64,000 bases of DNA from Pseudomonadota bacterium. Lineage in GTDB: Bacteria > Pseudomonadota > Gammaproteobacteria > Steroidobacterales > Steroidobacteraceae. The translations under genes and the position numbers were made by a program. Shown here one piece after another: positions 56,144 through 64,000 of this stretch (position 1 is its first letter; the number at the start of each line of letters is the position of its first letter). Location: the NCBI GenBank assembly GCA_021822385.1, contig JAKARC010000001.1, positions 62,001 to 126,000 on the forward strand, in the 5' to 3' direction. Below the pieces are notes generated by a model. It searched no databases and had not been told where the DNA came from. It worked only from the letters and a program-made list of their open reading frames with translations.

Positions 56144-57082
56144 GTGCCGACGGTGGAACCGCCGACGTTGGTTTACCTCATCGACGCATCAGTCTACGTC
56201 TTCCGGGCGTATCACTCGCAATTGCCCGACATGCTCGATGTCGAGCGGCGCCCCGTGCATGCCGTGTTCGGCTTCGCGCGCTTTCTCGGCGACCTGCTTG
56301 AGCGGACACGGCCGCAACGGGTCGCGGTGGCGTTCGACCGCCGGCTCGCCACCTCCTACCGCAATGCCATCTATCCGCTCTACAAGGCCAATCGCGCCCC
56401 GGCACCGCCCGATCTGGCCGTACAGTTCGATTATTGCCGGGAGCTCTGCGCACGGCTCGGACTGGCCGTGTTCGTCGACGCCGAGTTCGAGGCCGACGAT
56501 CTGATCGGCACGCTCGCGGGACTGATGCGTGCGCAGGGAATTCCCTCGGCGTTCATCACGCGCGACAAGGATCTCGCCCAACTGGTACGCATGGGCGACC
56601 TGTACTGGGACTTCGGTACGCGCGGGCAGATGGGCTATCACGAGGTCGAGCGCCGCTTCGGGGTGCAGCCCGAGCGCTTTGCGGACTATCTGGCGCTCAC
56701 CGGGGATGCCTCCGACAACATCCCGGGCGTCCCCGGCGTCGGACCGAAGACCGCGGCGGCGCTGATGCGGGCATTCAGGTCTATCGATGAGCTATATGCC
56801 GGACTGGCACGGGTGAGCGCGCTGGGTTTGCGCGGCGGGCGCGAGCTGCGCGATCGATTGAGCGAGCACCGCGAGGCGGTGTACTTGGCGCGCCGCCTGA
56901 CCCGAATCGTGTGCGATATGCCGCTGGCGGTGACTGCCGCGGATCTGCGCCCGCGCATCCCGGATCTTGCGGCGCTCGATGCGTTGTACGACCGGCTGTG
57001 CTTTGGCCCCGTGCTGCGTCACCAGGCGCGGCGGCTGGCGGCCGCGCTCAGCGGCGAGCCGGCGGCGCGCACGTCGGTGTGA
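56144..57082 (+). CDS. 5'-3' exonuclease of the PolA/FEN family (ExoIX-like)
   Basis: 312 residues. It has the N-terminal metal-binding Asp in VYLIDASVYVFRAYHS, the helical-arch region VAFDRRLATSYRNAIYPLYK, acidic cluster FEADDLIGTL, ITRDKDLAQL and the H3TH motif LTGDASDNIPGVPGVGPKTA. It equals the free-standing 5' nuclease relatives of the PolA N-terminus and is not fused to a polymerase. Expected to remove flaps or RNA primers. It starts at one of two GTG codons (56144 or 56153), nine bases apart. It could be a paralogue beside a full polA elsewhere. Confidence 0.9.
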   Translation: MPTVEPPTLVYLIDASVYVFRAYHSQLPDMLDVERRPVHAVFGFARFLGDLLERTRPQRVAVAFDRRLATSYRNAIYPLYKANRAPAPPDLAVQFDYCRELCARLGLAVFVDAEFEADDLIGTLAGLMRAQGIPSAFITRDKDLAQLVRMGDLYWDFGTRGQMGYHEVERRFGVQPERFADYLALTGDASDNIPGVPGVGPKTAAALMRAFRSIDELYAGLARVSALGLRGGRELRDRLSEHREAVYLARRLTRIVCDMPLAVTAADLRPRIPDLAALDALYDRLCFGPVLRHQARRLAAALSGEPAARTSV

Positions 57083-57113
57083 AGGCGCCCGGACGCCCGA
57101 CCGGCATGATTTC

Positions 57114-57126
57114 CTGAACAGTTCAG
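57114..57126. promoter_or_regulatory. Perfect 13-base palindrome upstream of acs
   Basis: CTGAACAGTTCAG is perfectly symmetric around the central A and lies 40 bases before the acs ATG, overlapping a TTATGC -10-like element. It is a candidate operator for a dimeric regulator. It does not match the LexA spacing of gammaproteobacteria (CTG-N10-CAG). Confidence 0.4.
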
Positions 57127-57165
57127 TTATGCTCGCCGTTCATCGTACGGCCGACGGGGGCAATC

Positions 57166-59457
57166 ATGGCAAGCAAAAACATCGAGTCCGTCCTGCAGGA
57201 GAAGCGCACGTTCGACCCGCCCGCCCTGTTTACCGCGCGCGCGCGGATCAAGAGCGACGATCTGGCGCGCCTGCGACAGGAAGCCGAGAGCGATTACATC
57301 GGCTTCTGGGCCCGGCTGGCACGCGAGGAACTGGTCTGGCGCGAGCCGTTCACGATGACGCTCGATGCGAGCGCGGCGCCGAATTACCGTTGGTTCACCG
57401 ACGGACGGCTCAATGTCTCGTTCAACTGCCTGGACGTGCACCTTGCCGAGCGCGGGCGCAAGGCGGCCATTCTGTTCGAGGGTGAGGCCGGTGACAGCCG
57501 CCGTATCAGCTACCAGGATCTGCACGCCGAGGTGTGCCAGTTCGCCAACGCGCTGAAAGCCCAGGGCGTGCGCCGCGGGGATCGGGTCGCGATCTACTTG
57601 CCGCTCGTGCCCGAAGTCATCGTGGCCATGCACGCGTGCAACCGCATCGGGGCGATCCATTCGGTCGTGTTTGCGGGCTTTTCCGCCCCGGCACTGAAGG
57701 ATCGGATCGAGGATACCGGCGCCAAGGTGCTCATCACCGCCGATGGCGGCTGGCGCGGCGGCCAGGCCATCGAGCTGAAAGCGGCGGCGGACAAGGCGCT
57801 CGCGAGCGGCTGTCCGAGCATCAAGCGCGTGATCGTGCTGAAGCGTACGGGTCGTCCCGTAGCTCTGCAGCCGGGCCGGGATCTGTGGTGGGACGAGGCG
57901 GTCGCGGGCCATGCCTCGGTGTGCGAACCGGAGTGGGTCGAGGCCGAACACCCGCTGTACCTGCTCTATACCTCGGGTTCGACCGGCAAGCCCAAGGGCA
58001 TTCAACATGCCAGCGCCGGCTTTCTCCTGGGCGCGAAGCTGACCACCCAGTGGGTTTTCGATCTGCGTGAAGACGATGTGTTCTGGTGCACGGCCGATGT
58101 CGGCTGGGTGACCGGGCACAGTTACGTGGCGTACGGTCCGCTCGCCGCCGGGGCGACCGTGGTGATGTACGAGGGCGCACCAACATATCCGGATGGCGGG
58201 CGATTCTGGAAGATCTGTCAGGATTATCGCGTGACGGTGTTCTATACCGCGCCCACGGCCATCCGCGCGCTGATGAAGCTCGGCGAGGACATCCCAGCCG
58301 CTTATGATCTATCCAGTCTGCGTTTGCTCGGCAGCGTCGGGGAACCGATCAATCCCGAGGCGTGGATGTGGTATCAGCGGGTCATCGGGCGGGGCCGCTG
58401 TCCGATCGTCGATACGTGGTGGCAGACCGAGACCGGCGCGATCATGATCGCGCCAATCCCGGGCGTGACGGCGACCAAGCCCGGCTCATGCACGCAACCA
58501 TTGCCGGGCATCGATGCGGACATCGTGGACGACCACGGCGAACCGGTCACGCGGCCGGACGCGGGCGGCTACCTGGTGATCAAGAAGCCCTGGCCATCGA
58601 TGCTGCGGACGATCTGGCGCAACAATGACCGGTATGTTGCGGCGTATTGGGAGAAGTTCCAGAACCGCTACTACGTGGCGGGCGACAGCGCGCACCGCGA
58701 CGCGGACGGATACTACTGGATCATGGGGCGCATCGACGATGTCCTGAACGTCGCCGGTCATCGGCTCGGGACGATGGAGATCGAGTCGGCGCTGGTGTCG
58801 CACCCGCGCATCGCCGAGGCGGCGGTGGTCGGCAGACCGCACGAGATCAAGGGCGAGGCGGTGCTCGCGTACGTCGTGTGCCGTGGCGCGCAGCCCAAGG
58901 GGAATACGGCGCATCTGGTGCAGGCTCTGCGCGAATGGGTGAGCGAACAGCTCGGCCCGATCGCCAAACCCGATGAGATCCGCTTCACCGAGAGTCTTCC
59001 CAAGACCCGCTCCGGCAAGATCATGCGCCGGCTGTTGCGCGCCATCGCGCGGGGCGAGGACATCACCCAGGACGTCTCGACGCTCGAGAACCCGGCCATA
59101 CTCGAGCAGTTGCGCGGTGAGGCCGCAGCGCAGCGCAAGCCGGTTCCCGCCAAGCGCGCGGGCCACCCGCGGCGCCGCGCGCGCGCGGCCGCGAAATCGA
59201 GTGGCGCGCGGCGGGCGGCGCCGCGGGTGGCGAAATCGCCGATCACTCGGCGCAAGACAGCCAAGTCCAAGACGGCCCGGGTCGTCAAAGCCAAGGCGAC
59301 CCGGCGGGTCAACGCCCCGAGGGCCAAATCGACTGACGCCAAGGCGGCGCCCTCCGGTCGCAAGACGGCCGGGCGCGCGGGCACGGTAACCCGCCGCGCC
59401 GTCCGGCCGCAGCGATCGGTGCGCAGCAGCGCCCGAGGACCGAAGCGGCGGCGCTGA
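57166..59457 (+). CDS. acs: Acetyl-CoA synthetase with a long basic C-terminal tail
   Basis: 763 residues, against ~650 in typical Acs. The core is canonical: [16 protein letters not shown] (ATP loop), [32 protein letters not shown], and [14 protein letters not shown] with the Lys that is the known acetylation site. It makes acetyl-CoA from acetate and ATP through acetyl-AMP. From about residue 656 on, 108 extra residues are almost only Ala, Lys, Arg, Ser, Thr and Pro (for example [17 protein letters not shown]), like bacterial histone-H1/AlgP-type tails. A GGGGG stretch precedes the ATG. A perfect palindrome lies 40 bases upstream. Confidence 0.95.
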   Translation: MASKNIESVLQEKRTFDPPALFTARARIKSDDLARLRQEAESDYIGFWARLAREELVWREPFTMTLDASAAPNYRWFTDGRLNVSFNCLDVHLAERGRKAAILFEGEAGDSRRISYQDLHAEVCQFANALKAQGVRRGDRVAIYLPLVPEVIVAMHACNRIGAIHSVVFAGFSAPALKDRIEDTGAKVLITADGGWRGGQAIELKAAADKALASGCPSIKRVIVLKRTGRPVALQPGRDLWWDEAVAGHASVCEPEWVEAEHPLYLLYTSGSTGKPKGIQHASAGFLLGAKLTTQWVFDLREDDVFWCTADVGWVTGHSYVAYGPLAAGATVVMYEGAPTYPDGGRFWKICQDYRVTVFYTAPTAIRALMKLGEDIPAAYDLSSLRLLGSVGEPINPEAWMWYQRVIGRGRCPIVDTWWQTETGAIMIAPIPGVTATKPGSCTQPLPGIDADIVDDHGEPVTRPDAGGYLVIKKPWPSMLRTIWRNNDRYVAAYWEKFQNRYYVAGDSAHRDADGYYWIMGRIDDVLNVAGHRLGTMEIESALVSHPRIAEAAVVGRPHEIKGEAVLAYVVCRGAQPKGNTAHLVQALREWVSEQLGPIAKPDEIRFTESLPKTRSGKIMRRLLRAIARGEDITQDVSTLENPAILEQLRGEAAAQRKPVPAKRAGHPRRRARAAAKSSGARRAAPRVAKSPITRRKTAKSKTARVVKAKATRRVNAPRAKSTDAKAAPSGRKTAGRAGTVTRRAVRPQRSVRSSARGPKRRR

Positions 59458-59503
59458 GGCCGGGGCCGGACGAGACGGACTTCGCCGCTGCGCGCGGCGG
59501 ATC

Positions 59504-59809
59504 TCAGGATCCGGGTGGATTGCTACGCGTCAGGGGCTCGTAGCGGCGCTCGCCGCTGCCCGGATCGTAGAGAACCTCCATCGACTGGCCCGTGGCCGGA
59601 TCCTCGAAGCGCTCGCCCGTACGTTCCCAACGGCCTGCGGCGGGGGTGTGCTTGCGGTAACGCCACCGCTCGAAGACGGTGGCGAGAGTCGCGAGCGCCC
59701 CGATCACCAGAATCTGCGCGCCTCCGGTCGCGTGGCCGGATGCCAGCAACAGCAGACCGGTCAGCGTCAGCAAGACGCTGACGACAAGCACCGCGGCGCG
59801 CAGGCTCAT
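59504..59809 (-). CDS. Small membrane protein with two helices, unknown function
   Basis: 101 residues: two membrane helices near the N-terminus (AAVLVVSVLLTLTGLLLLAS and GAQILVIGALATLATVF), then a basic, soluble C-terminal half (RWRYRKHTPAAGRWERTGERF) ending in an acid-rich, DPATGQSMEVLYDPGSGERRY tail that looks like a conserved small motif. The family is not recognised by name. Its start overlaps the end of the YbjQ-type gene by four bases, so they form a unit. Confidence 0.72.
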   Translation of the reverse strand: MSLRAAVLVVSVLLTLTGLLLLASGHATGGAQILVIGALATLATVFERWRYRKHTPAAGRWERTGERFEDPATGQSMEVLYDPGSGERRYEPLTRSNPPGS

Positions 59810-60129
59810 GAGGATTTCTCGATGTCCACCGCGGTGCCGTAGGCAACGATTTCCGTCATCGTCTGGCCGATCTCTGAAGAGTCGAAGCGCATCATGACGA
59901 CGGCATTGGCCTGCATCAGGGTGGCATTCTTCACCATGCGGTCGACCGCGTGACGGCGTGCCTCCTCCAAAAGTTGCGTGTACTCCGAGATCTCTCCGCC
60001 GGCCAGCGAGCGTAAGCCCGCCATGAGGTTGCCGGCCAAGCCGCGGCTACGAACCACGACGCCGAATACCTGGCCCTTCACTGCGGTGACCCGATAGCCC
60101 GGAACGTTCTCGGTCGTGACGATCAGCAT
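59806..60129 (-). CDS. YbjQ/UPF0145 family protein
   Basis: 107 residues from the ATG at 60129, the exact usual length of YbjQ. The pattern TTENVPGYRVTAVKGQVFG, VVRSRGLAGNLMAGLRSLAGGEI, YTQLLEEARRHAVDRM and NAVVMMRFDSSEI is characteristic. The proteins form pentameric rings and their function is unresolved. The longer frame from 60183 adds a leader not found in the family. It is followed with a 4-base overlap by a small membrane protein gene. Confidence 0.88.
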   Translation of the reverse strand: MLIVTTENVPGYRVTAVKGQVFGVVVRSRGLAGNLMAGLRSLAGGEISEYTQLLEEARRHAVDRMVKNATLMQANAVVMMRFDSSEIGQTMTEIVAYGTAVDIEKSS

Positions 60130-60343
60130 GGGTGCGGACTCCTCCGGTCTGGTGTGCGCGGCGCAGGGGTGCGCGTCCGGCACGGGATTTCAGGAGCATC
60201 GTAGCATCGTAACGTCGGCGCCGGCGTTCCGGCCGAAGTGCGCAAAATTGCACATTTACGCCGGCCATACCGCTGGCAGGCCGGTTCCGGCGCGGCCTAC
60301 GCTGTGCTGCCCTGCAGGAGGGCAAGCCGCGGGAACGGTGCGC

Positions 60344-60703
60344 ATGAGCGAAAAAATCCGGGTGCGGGGGCAAGCCGAGCGTGATTGGGAACGCGCCCGG
60401 GCGCAATGGGTCGAGGATCTGCTCGCGGTGGGGGCAATGTTTGGTGATGATGAAGCGCTGCTGCGCGCCAAGGCGAACTGCGTGCACCAGTTGATGCGCC
60501 ACATCGTCGAGGATATCCCGGCGGTGCGCATTACCGCCCGCCTTCCTGAGGGCCTGCCGCCCGAGCACATTCCCCTGCTGACCGCCGCGATGCGTGAGGC
60601 AGCCCTGAAGGGAATCGAGGTGAGCATGAATCACTCGTTGCGGCTGGTCATGGCGGCGGCCTTCGACCTGTGCACCTCGAAGCTGCGCCGTGCGCCCTCG
60701 TAG
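60344..60703 (+). CDS. Hypothetical protein, 119 residues
   Basis: Family not recognised. From the ATG at 60344 (the frame is open upstream but that part is compositionally noise) the protein is mostly helical: SEKIRVRGQAERDWERARA, an acidic segment VEDLLAVGAMFGDDEALL, RAKANCVHQLMRHIVEDIP, then AAMREAALKGIEVSMNHSLRL. No signal peptide or membrane helix. Codon use looks like its neighbours. It is convergent with hemH (10 bases between stops) and divergent from the YbjQ gene. A GGAGGG stretch lies 24 bases upstream, too far to define a ribosome-binding site. Confidence 0.6.
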   Translation: MSEKIRVRGQAERDWERARAQWVEDLLAVGAMFGDDEALLRAKANCVHQLMRHIVEDIPAVRITARLPEGLPPEHIPLLTAAMREAALKGIEVSMNHSLRLVMAAAFDLCTSKLRRAPS

Positions 60704-60713
60704 CCGGCGCGGT

Positions 60714-61787
60714 TCACGCCGAAGCGTCGCGCGGCATCGGCGCCGGGTGTAGGTCCAGCTCGACCGGTGTCCAGCCCTGGCAGTGCCGGGCAATGAGTTG
60801 GGCGAGCACAGCGGCATGCTCCGGGCGGGCGTTCAGCGCCGGGACGTACTCGAACCGCTCGCCACCGGCCTGCAGGAAAGCGGCGCGATTCTCGACCGCA
60901 ATCTCCTCCAGCGTTTCGAGGCAATCGACCGCGAAGCCCGGGCAGATGACGGTCACCTCCTTGATGCCGCGACCCGGCATCGCCGCGAGCGTTTCGAGCG
61001 TGTAGGGCTGCAGCCATTTGGCGCGACCGAGGCGCGATTGGAATGTGACGCTCCACTGGTCCTCGCGCAGCATCAGCTCCTCGGCGAGCAGGCGTGCGGT
61101 CTTCTGACACTTGCAGAAGTACGGGTCGCCCTGGAGGAAATAGCGCTCTGGAATTCCATGGAACGAGATCAGAATATGCTCGGTGCGCCCGTGCTCGCGC
61201 CAGTGCTGTTTGACGCTCTCGCGCAGCGCATCGATGTACTCGGGCTGATCGTGGTACTCGGCAATGAAGCGCAGCTCCGGCAGCCAGCGCCAGCGGGCGA
61301 GTTCGGCGTTGACCTGGTCGTACACCGCAGCAGTGGTGGCACCGCAGTATTGCGGAAACAGCGGCAGCACCAGGATCCGCTGCGCACCGGCCTCGCGCAG
61401 CTTGTGCAGGGACTCGGCGACGGTCGGTGTGCCATAGAGCATGCCGAACTCAAGCGAGAACGGGGCCATCATCCGCTGCGCCAGAACGCTGCGCAGCGCC
61501 GTGCACAGGCGCTGCGACTGCTCGCGCAGCGGTGAACCTTCCGCCGACCAGATCTGGCGGTATTTGGGGGCAACTCGCGCCGGGCGCAGCGGCAGGATGA
61601 TGCCGTATAGGATCGGCAGCCACAGCGGCCGGGGTAGTTCCACGACGCGAGGATCGCGCAACATCCGCGCCAGAAAGCGACGTACGTCGCGTGCTGTCGG
61701 CGTCTCAGGCGTGCCGAAATTGACCGCGAGGATGCCGATGCGCTCGGCCATATCGCGGTGAAAATCCAAAGACCCGTGATAGCGCAT
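60714..61787 (-). CDS. hemH: Ferrochelatase
   Basis: 357 residues from the ATG at 61787, giving the family-like MRYHGSLDFHRD beginning before ILAVNFGTPETPTARDVRRFL. The catalytic His is in LISFHGIPERY, and GDPYFCKCQKTARLLAEEL and the late CPGFAVDCLETLEEI with conserved acidic residues are present. It inserts Fe2+ into protoporphyrin IX in the last step of heme synthesis. A dienelactone hydrolase gene lies 137 bases upstream on the same strand. Confidence 0.95.
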   Translation of the reverse strand: MRYHGSLDFHRDMAERIGILAVNFGTPETPTARDVRRFLARMLRDPRVVELPRPLWLPILYGIILPLRPARVAPKYRQIWSAEGSPLREQSQRLCTALRSVLAQRMMAPFSLEFGMLYGTPTVAESLHKLREAGAQRILVLPLFPQYCGATTAAVYDQVNAELARWRWLPELRFIAEYHDQPEYIDALRESVKQHWREHGRTEHILISFHGIPERYFLQGDPYFCKCQKTARLLAEELMLREDQWSVTFQSRLGRAKWLQPYTLETLAAMPGRGIKEVTVICPGFAVDCLETLEEIAVENRAAFLQAGGERFEYVPALNARPEHAAVLAQLIARHCQGWTPVELDLHPAPMPRDASA

Positions 61788-61924
61788 GGCGCGCACGATA
61801 CCGCAGAGAGCGCAGGCTCAGCCAGACAATTGCGGCAACTCCCTAGTTCAGAGGATCGGAGCGACGCGGGTGAGGTGGTCCAGGCCTTAACCTTCAGCTC
61901 GACCTTGCGGCCACGGCGCGTGCG

Positions 61925-62632
61925 TCAGCCTTGGCCACCGGTTGCCGGAGCGGATCGGCCTGCACCCTCGGGCTGCAGGTTCTGTTCGAGAAACTCAAGC
62001 GTGCGCTGTCGCGCGAGTGCAGCCGCGGCGGGGTCGTAGGAGGACCGCAGGTCACAATTGAAGCCGTGCCCGGCCCCCGGATAGATGAAGTATGTTCCGT
62101 GCGGATGCAGCGCCTGGATGCGCGCGACCTCCTGCGGCGGAATGCTCTGGTCGGCGTCGCCGAAGTGATAAAGCACCGGACAGCGTGGCGACGTTCCGTC
62201 ATCCTGGACGCGGCCGTAGTACACGACGGCGCACTGGATTGGCAGGCGGCAGGCTGCGCGATAGGACTGGGCGCCGCCGAAACAATAACCGACGGTGGCG
62301 ACGTGCCCTGCATGCGCGATGACCGCGATGGCCGCCGCTAAGTCCTTCAGGATGAGATCCGGATCGAGCTCGTGCGCGTAGTTGCGCCCCTCGGTGATCT
62401 CGGCTGCGCTGTAGCCGAGCTCAATACCCCGGCGGATGCGGTCAAACAGCGCCGGTGCGATCGCGGTGTAGCCCGCCTGCGCGAAGCCGTCGGTCACACT
62501 CCGGATGTGCCGATTGACGCCGAAGATCTCCTGGATGACGACCACCCCGCCGCGGGATTTGGCCGGCGGCGCGGCGAGGTAGGCCTGAAAGTTGTGCCCG
62601 TCGCGCGCCATAAGAGTGGTGAACTCGCCCAT
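61925..62632 (-). CDS. Dienelactone hydrolase family protein
   Basis: 235 residues of alpha/beta-hydrolase fold. The nucleophile is Cys in VGYCFGGAQ, the Asp is in HFGDADQSIP and the His in YPGAGHGFNCD, the dienelactone-hydrolase triad; VVVIQEIFGVNRHIR is the family's oxyanion region. The start at 62632 is favoured because an AAGGA lies eight bases upstream, whereas it would touch the ATG at 62641. Substrate unclear; most family members are not part of chloroaromatic degradation, and no such genes are near. It is divergent from the thiolase, with a perfect palindrome between them. Confidence 0.9.
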   Translation of the reverse strand: MGEFTTLMARDGHNFQAYLAAPPAKSRGGVVVIQEIFGVNRHIRSVTDGFAQAGYTAIAPALFDRIRRGIELGYSAAEITEGRNYAHELDPDLILKDLAAAIAVIAHAGHVATVGYCFGGAQSYRAACRLPIQCAVVYYGRVQDDGTSPRCPVLYHFGDADQSIPPQEVARIQALHPHGTYFIYPGAGHGFNCDLRSSYDPAAAALARQRTLEFLEQNLQPEGAGRSAPATGGQG

Positions 62633-62667
62633 CACTGCCATCCTTAAGGTCCGTCTTTAGCGATGCC

Positions 62668-62681
62668 GCAGGATATCCTGC
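62668..62681. promoter_or_regulatory. Perfect 14-base palindrome between dienelactone hydrolase and thiolase genes
   Basis: GCAGGATATCCTGC is perfectly symmetric and lies between two divergent start codons, 36 bases from one and 80 from the other. The 8-base CCTTAAGG (62642-62649) lies close by. Candidate operator acting on one or both genes; no known regulator consensus is recognised. Confidence 0.4.
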
Positions 62682-62761
62682 CGCGCGCAGTCGCGAAAGG
62701 CGCGGCGCATGCTAGCCTAGCCGGGCAATAGGGGCTGTTCGGCGTCCTGCGGGAGGGGTCT

Positions 62762-64000
62762 ATGCTCGTCGGCTCGGCGGTGCGGCGGGTGGCCATCGTG
62801 GGTGGGGTGCGCATACCGTTTGCCCGGGCTCACGGCGCCTACTCGTCCGTGGGTAATCGGGAGATGCTCACCGCGGTGCTGCGAGCGCTGGTGGTGCGCT
62901 TCGGCCTGCAGGGTCTGCGGCTCGGTGAAGTGGCCGCCGGGGCGGTCATCAAGCATCCGCGCGATTACAACCTGACGCGCGAATGCGCGCTCTCGTGTGG
63001 GCTCGATGCGCGGACTCCGGCGTTCGATCTGCAGCGCGCCTGCGGCACCGGTCTCGAGGCGGCACTGGCCATCGGCAACAAGATCGCCCTCGGGCAGATC
63101 GACGCCGGAATAGCCGGCGGCACCGACACCATCAGCGATCCGCCCATTGCCTATCCGCGCCCCTATCAACAGCTGTTGTTGGCGAGTTATCGCGGCCGCA
63201 CGCTCGGCGCACGCCTGCGGCCATGGCTGCGCCTGCGACCGAGCCATTTTGCGCCGGAGCTGCCGGCGGTGGCCGAGCCGCGCACCGGTCTGTCGATGGG
63301 CGCGAGCGCCGAGTCGATGGCGCAGCACTGGCAGATCACGCGTGCGGCGCAGGATCGCCTCGCCCTCGACAGTCACATGCGAGCTGCGGCGGCCTGGCGC
63401 GAGGGGTTCTATCAGGATCTGGTCGAGCCGTTTCTCGGTCTGCAGATCGACAATAACATCCGACCCGATACCTCGATGACCAAGCTCGCGCAACTGCGCG
63501 CCAGCTTCAATGCGCACGCGGGCACGCTCACGGCCGGCAACAGCACGCCATTGACCGACGGTGCAAGCGCGGTATTGCTGGCCGCCGAGTCATGGGCCGA
63601 GCGCCACAAACTGCCGGTACTCGCCTACCTGCGTTACGGCAAGGCGTGGGCGGTCGATTTCGCAACGGGACGGGAGGGACTGTTGATGGCCCCGGCATAC
63701 GCCGTGGCCGCCATGTTGAATGATGCCCAGCTCGGCCTGCAGGACTTCGATTATTACGAGATCCACGAGGCGTTTGCCGCGCAGGTACTGTGCACGCTGG
63801 CGGCCTGGGAGTCGCGCGAGTTCTGTCGTGAGCAGCTCGGGCTCGATGCGCCCCTCGGCACGATCGATCGCGCACGATTGAACGTGAAGGGTGGCAGTGT
63901 CGCCATCGGGCACCCGTTCGCCGCGACCGGTACGCGCATCGTGGGGACGCTGGCCAAGCTGCTCGCGCAGGACCCTGCGGCCAAGCGCGGTATGGTTTCC
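62762..64000 (+). CDS. Acetyl-CoA acyltransferase (thiolase), C-terminus outside the window
   Basis: The frame is open from the ATG at 62762 to the last base (413 codons), so only the final part is missing. Thiolase features: the acyl-accepting Cys in FDLQRACGTGLEA, LTAGNSTPLTDGASAV, IHEAFAAQ with catalytic His and GGSVAIGHPFAATGTR. The second catalytic Cys (CGGGG-type motif) should lie just downstream of the window. The length and PFARAHGAYSS opening are closest to the FadI branch (long-chain 3-ketoacyl-CoA thiolase), usually paired with fadJ. It completes beta-oxidation together with FadE found elsewhere in the window. Confidence 0.92.
   Translation, partial: MLVGSAVRRVAIVGGVRIPFARAHGAYSSVGNREMLTAVLRALVVRFGLQGLRLGEVAAGAVIKHPRDYNLTRECALSCGLDARTPAFDLQRACGTGLEAALAIGNKIALGQIDAGIAGGTDTISDPPIAYPRPYQQLLLASYRGRTLGARLRPWLRLRPSHFAPELPAVAEPRTGLSMGASAESMAQHWQITRAAQDRLALDSHMRAAAAWREGFYQDLVEPFLGLQIDNNIRPDTSMTKLAQLRASFNAHAGTLTAGNSTPLTDGASAVLLAAESWAERHKLPVLAYLRYGKAWAVDFATGREGLLMAPAYAVAAMLNDAQLGLQDFDYYEIHEAFAAQVLCTLAAWESREFCREQLGLDAPLGTIDRARLNVKGGSVAIGHPFAATGTRIVGTLAKLLAQDPAAKRGMVS

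Noticed and set aside
55441-57082. HNH plus exonuclease as a restriction or phage-defence system
   Set aside because: No methyltransferase, immunity gene, mobile element or defence-island context; both look like chromosomal housekeeping nucleases.

Overview
The window is a GC-rich (roughly two-thirds G+C), densely coded stretch of bacterial chromosome, with about 55 genes on both strands and many 4-base ATGA overlaps. Gene families and gene order point to a gammaproteobacterium, probably near the Xanthomonadales/Nevskiales/Steroidobacterales group. The indicators are def-fmt-rsmB-DUF4390-ntrY-ntrX beside a divergent LysM lipoprotein, a smg-topA pair with a dprA remnant, the sigma factor/DUF3619/DUF3106 cluster, the exeA-gspB pair, FadE and a DUF3667 protein. 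The lineage assignment is inference. No rRNA, tRNA, CRISPR array, insertion sequence or prophage was recognised.

Layout. 1-6.5 kb: the C-terminal part of an S9 peptidase, an AhpD-like protein, a disulfide-reductase flavoprotein overlapping a proton-pump-type P-ATPase, and a PAP2 phosphatase. 6.5-16 kb: a secreted GH51 arabinofuranosidase, a PmtA-like methyltransferase, rimO with a secreted YbhB-like protein, a short-chain dehydrogenase/methyltransferase/unknown gene cluster, a glycosyltransferase and a receiver-kinase fusion. 16-24.3 kb: gspB-exeA, dinB, DUF3667-fadE and mdh. 24.5-34.5 kb: a PAS-GGDEF-EAL protein, an HD-domain protein, prlC, gor, topA and smg. 34.5-38.4 kb: only the C-terminal winged helix of dprA survives, and rlmJ and aroE sit in the opposite orientation between it and the LysM gene that normally precedes dprA. 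38.4-45.6 kb: def-fmt-rsmB-DUF4390-ntrY-ntrX. 45.6-50.5 kb: SPOR protein, argS and priA. 50.5-52.5 kb: a tightly overlapped sigma factor operon. 52.5-55.3 kb: the three-subunit transhydrogenase. 55.4-64 kb: an HNH protein, a 5'-3' exonuclease, acs with a long basic tail, small membrane and YbjQ proteins, hemH, a dienelactone hydrolase and a thiolase that runs off the end.

Most of the content is housekeeping: translation (def, fmt, argS, rsmB, rlmJ, rimO), replication and repair (topA, priA, dinB, exonuclease), redox and central metabolism (mdh, pnt, gor, acs, fadE, thiolase, hemH). I found no clearly new multi-gene system. The points most worth a second look are the rearranged, decapitated dprA locus; an NtrX-like regulator whose AAA+ domain has lost the sigma-54 loop and key ATPase residues; the histone-H1-like tail on acetyl-CoA synthetase; the receiver-kinase fusion with a doubtful phospho-acceptor; and two perfect palindromes in front of acs and between the dienelactone hydrolase and thiolase genes.
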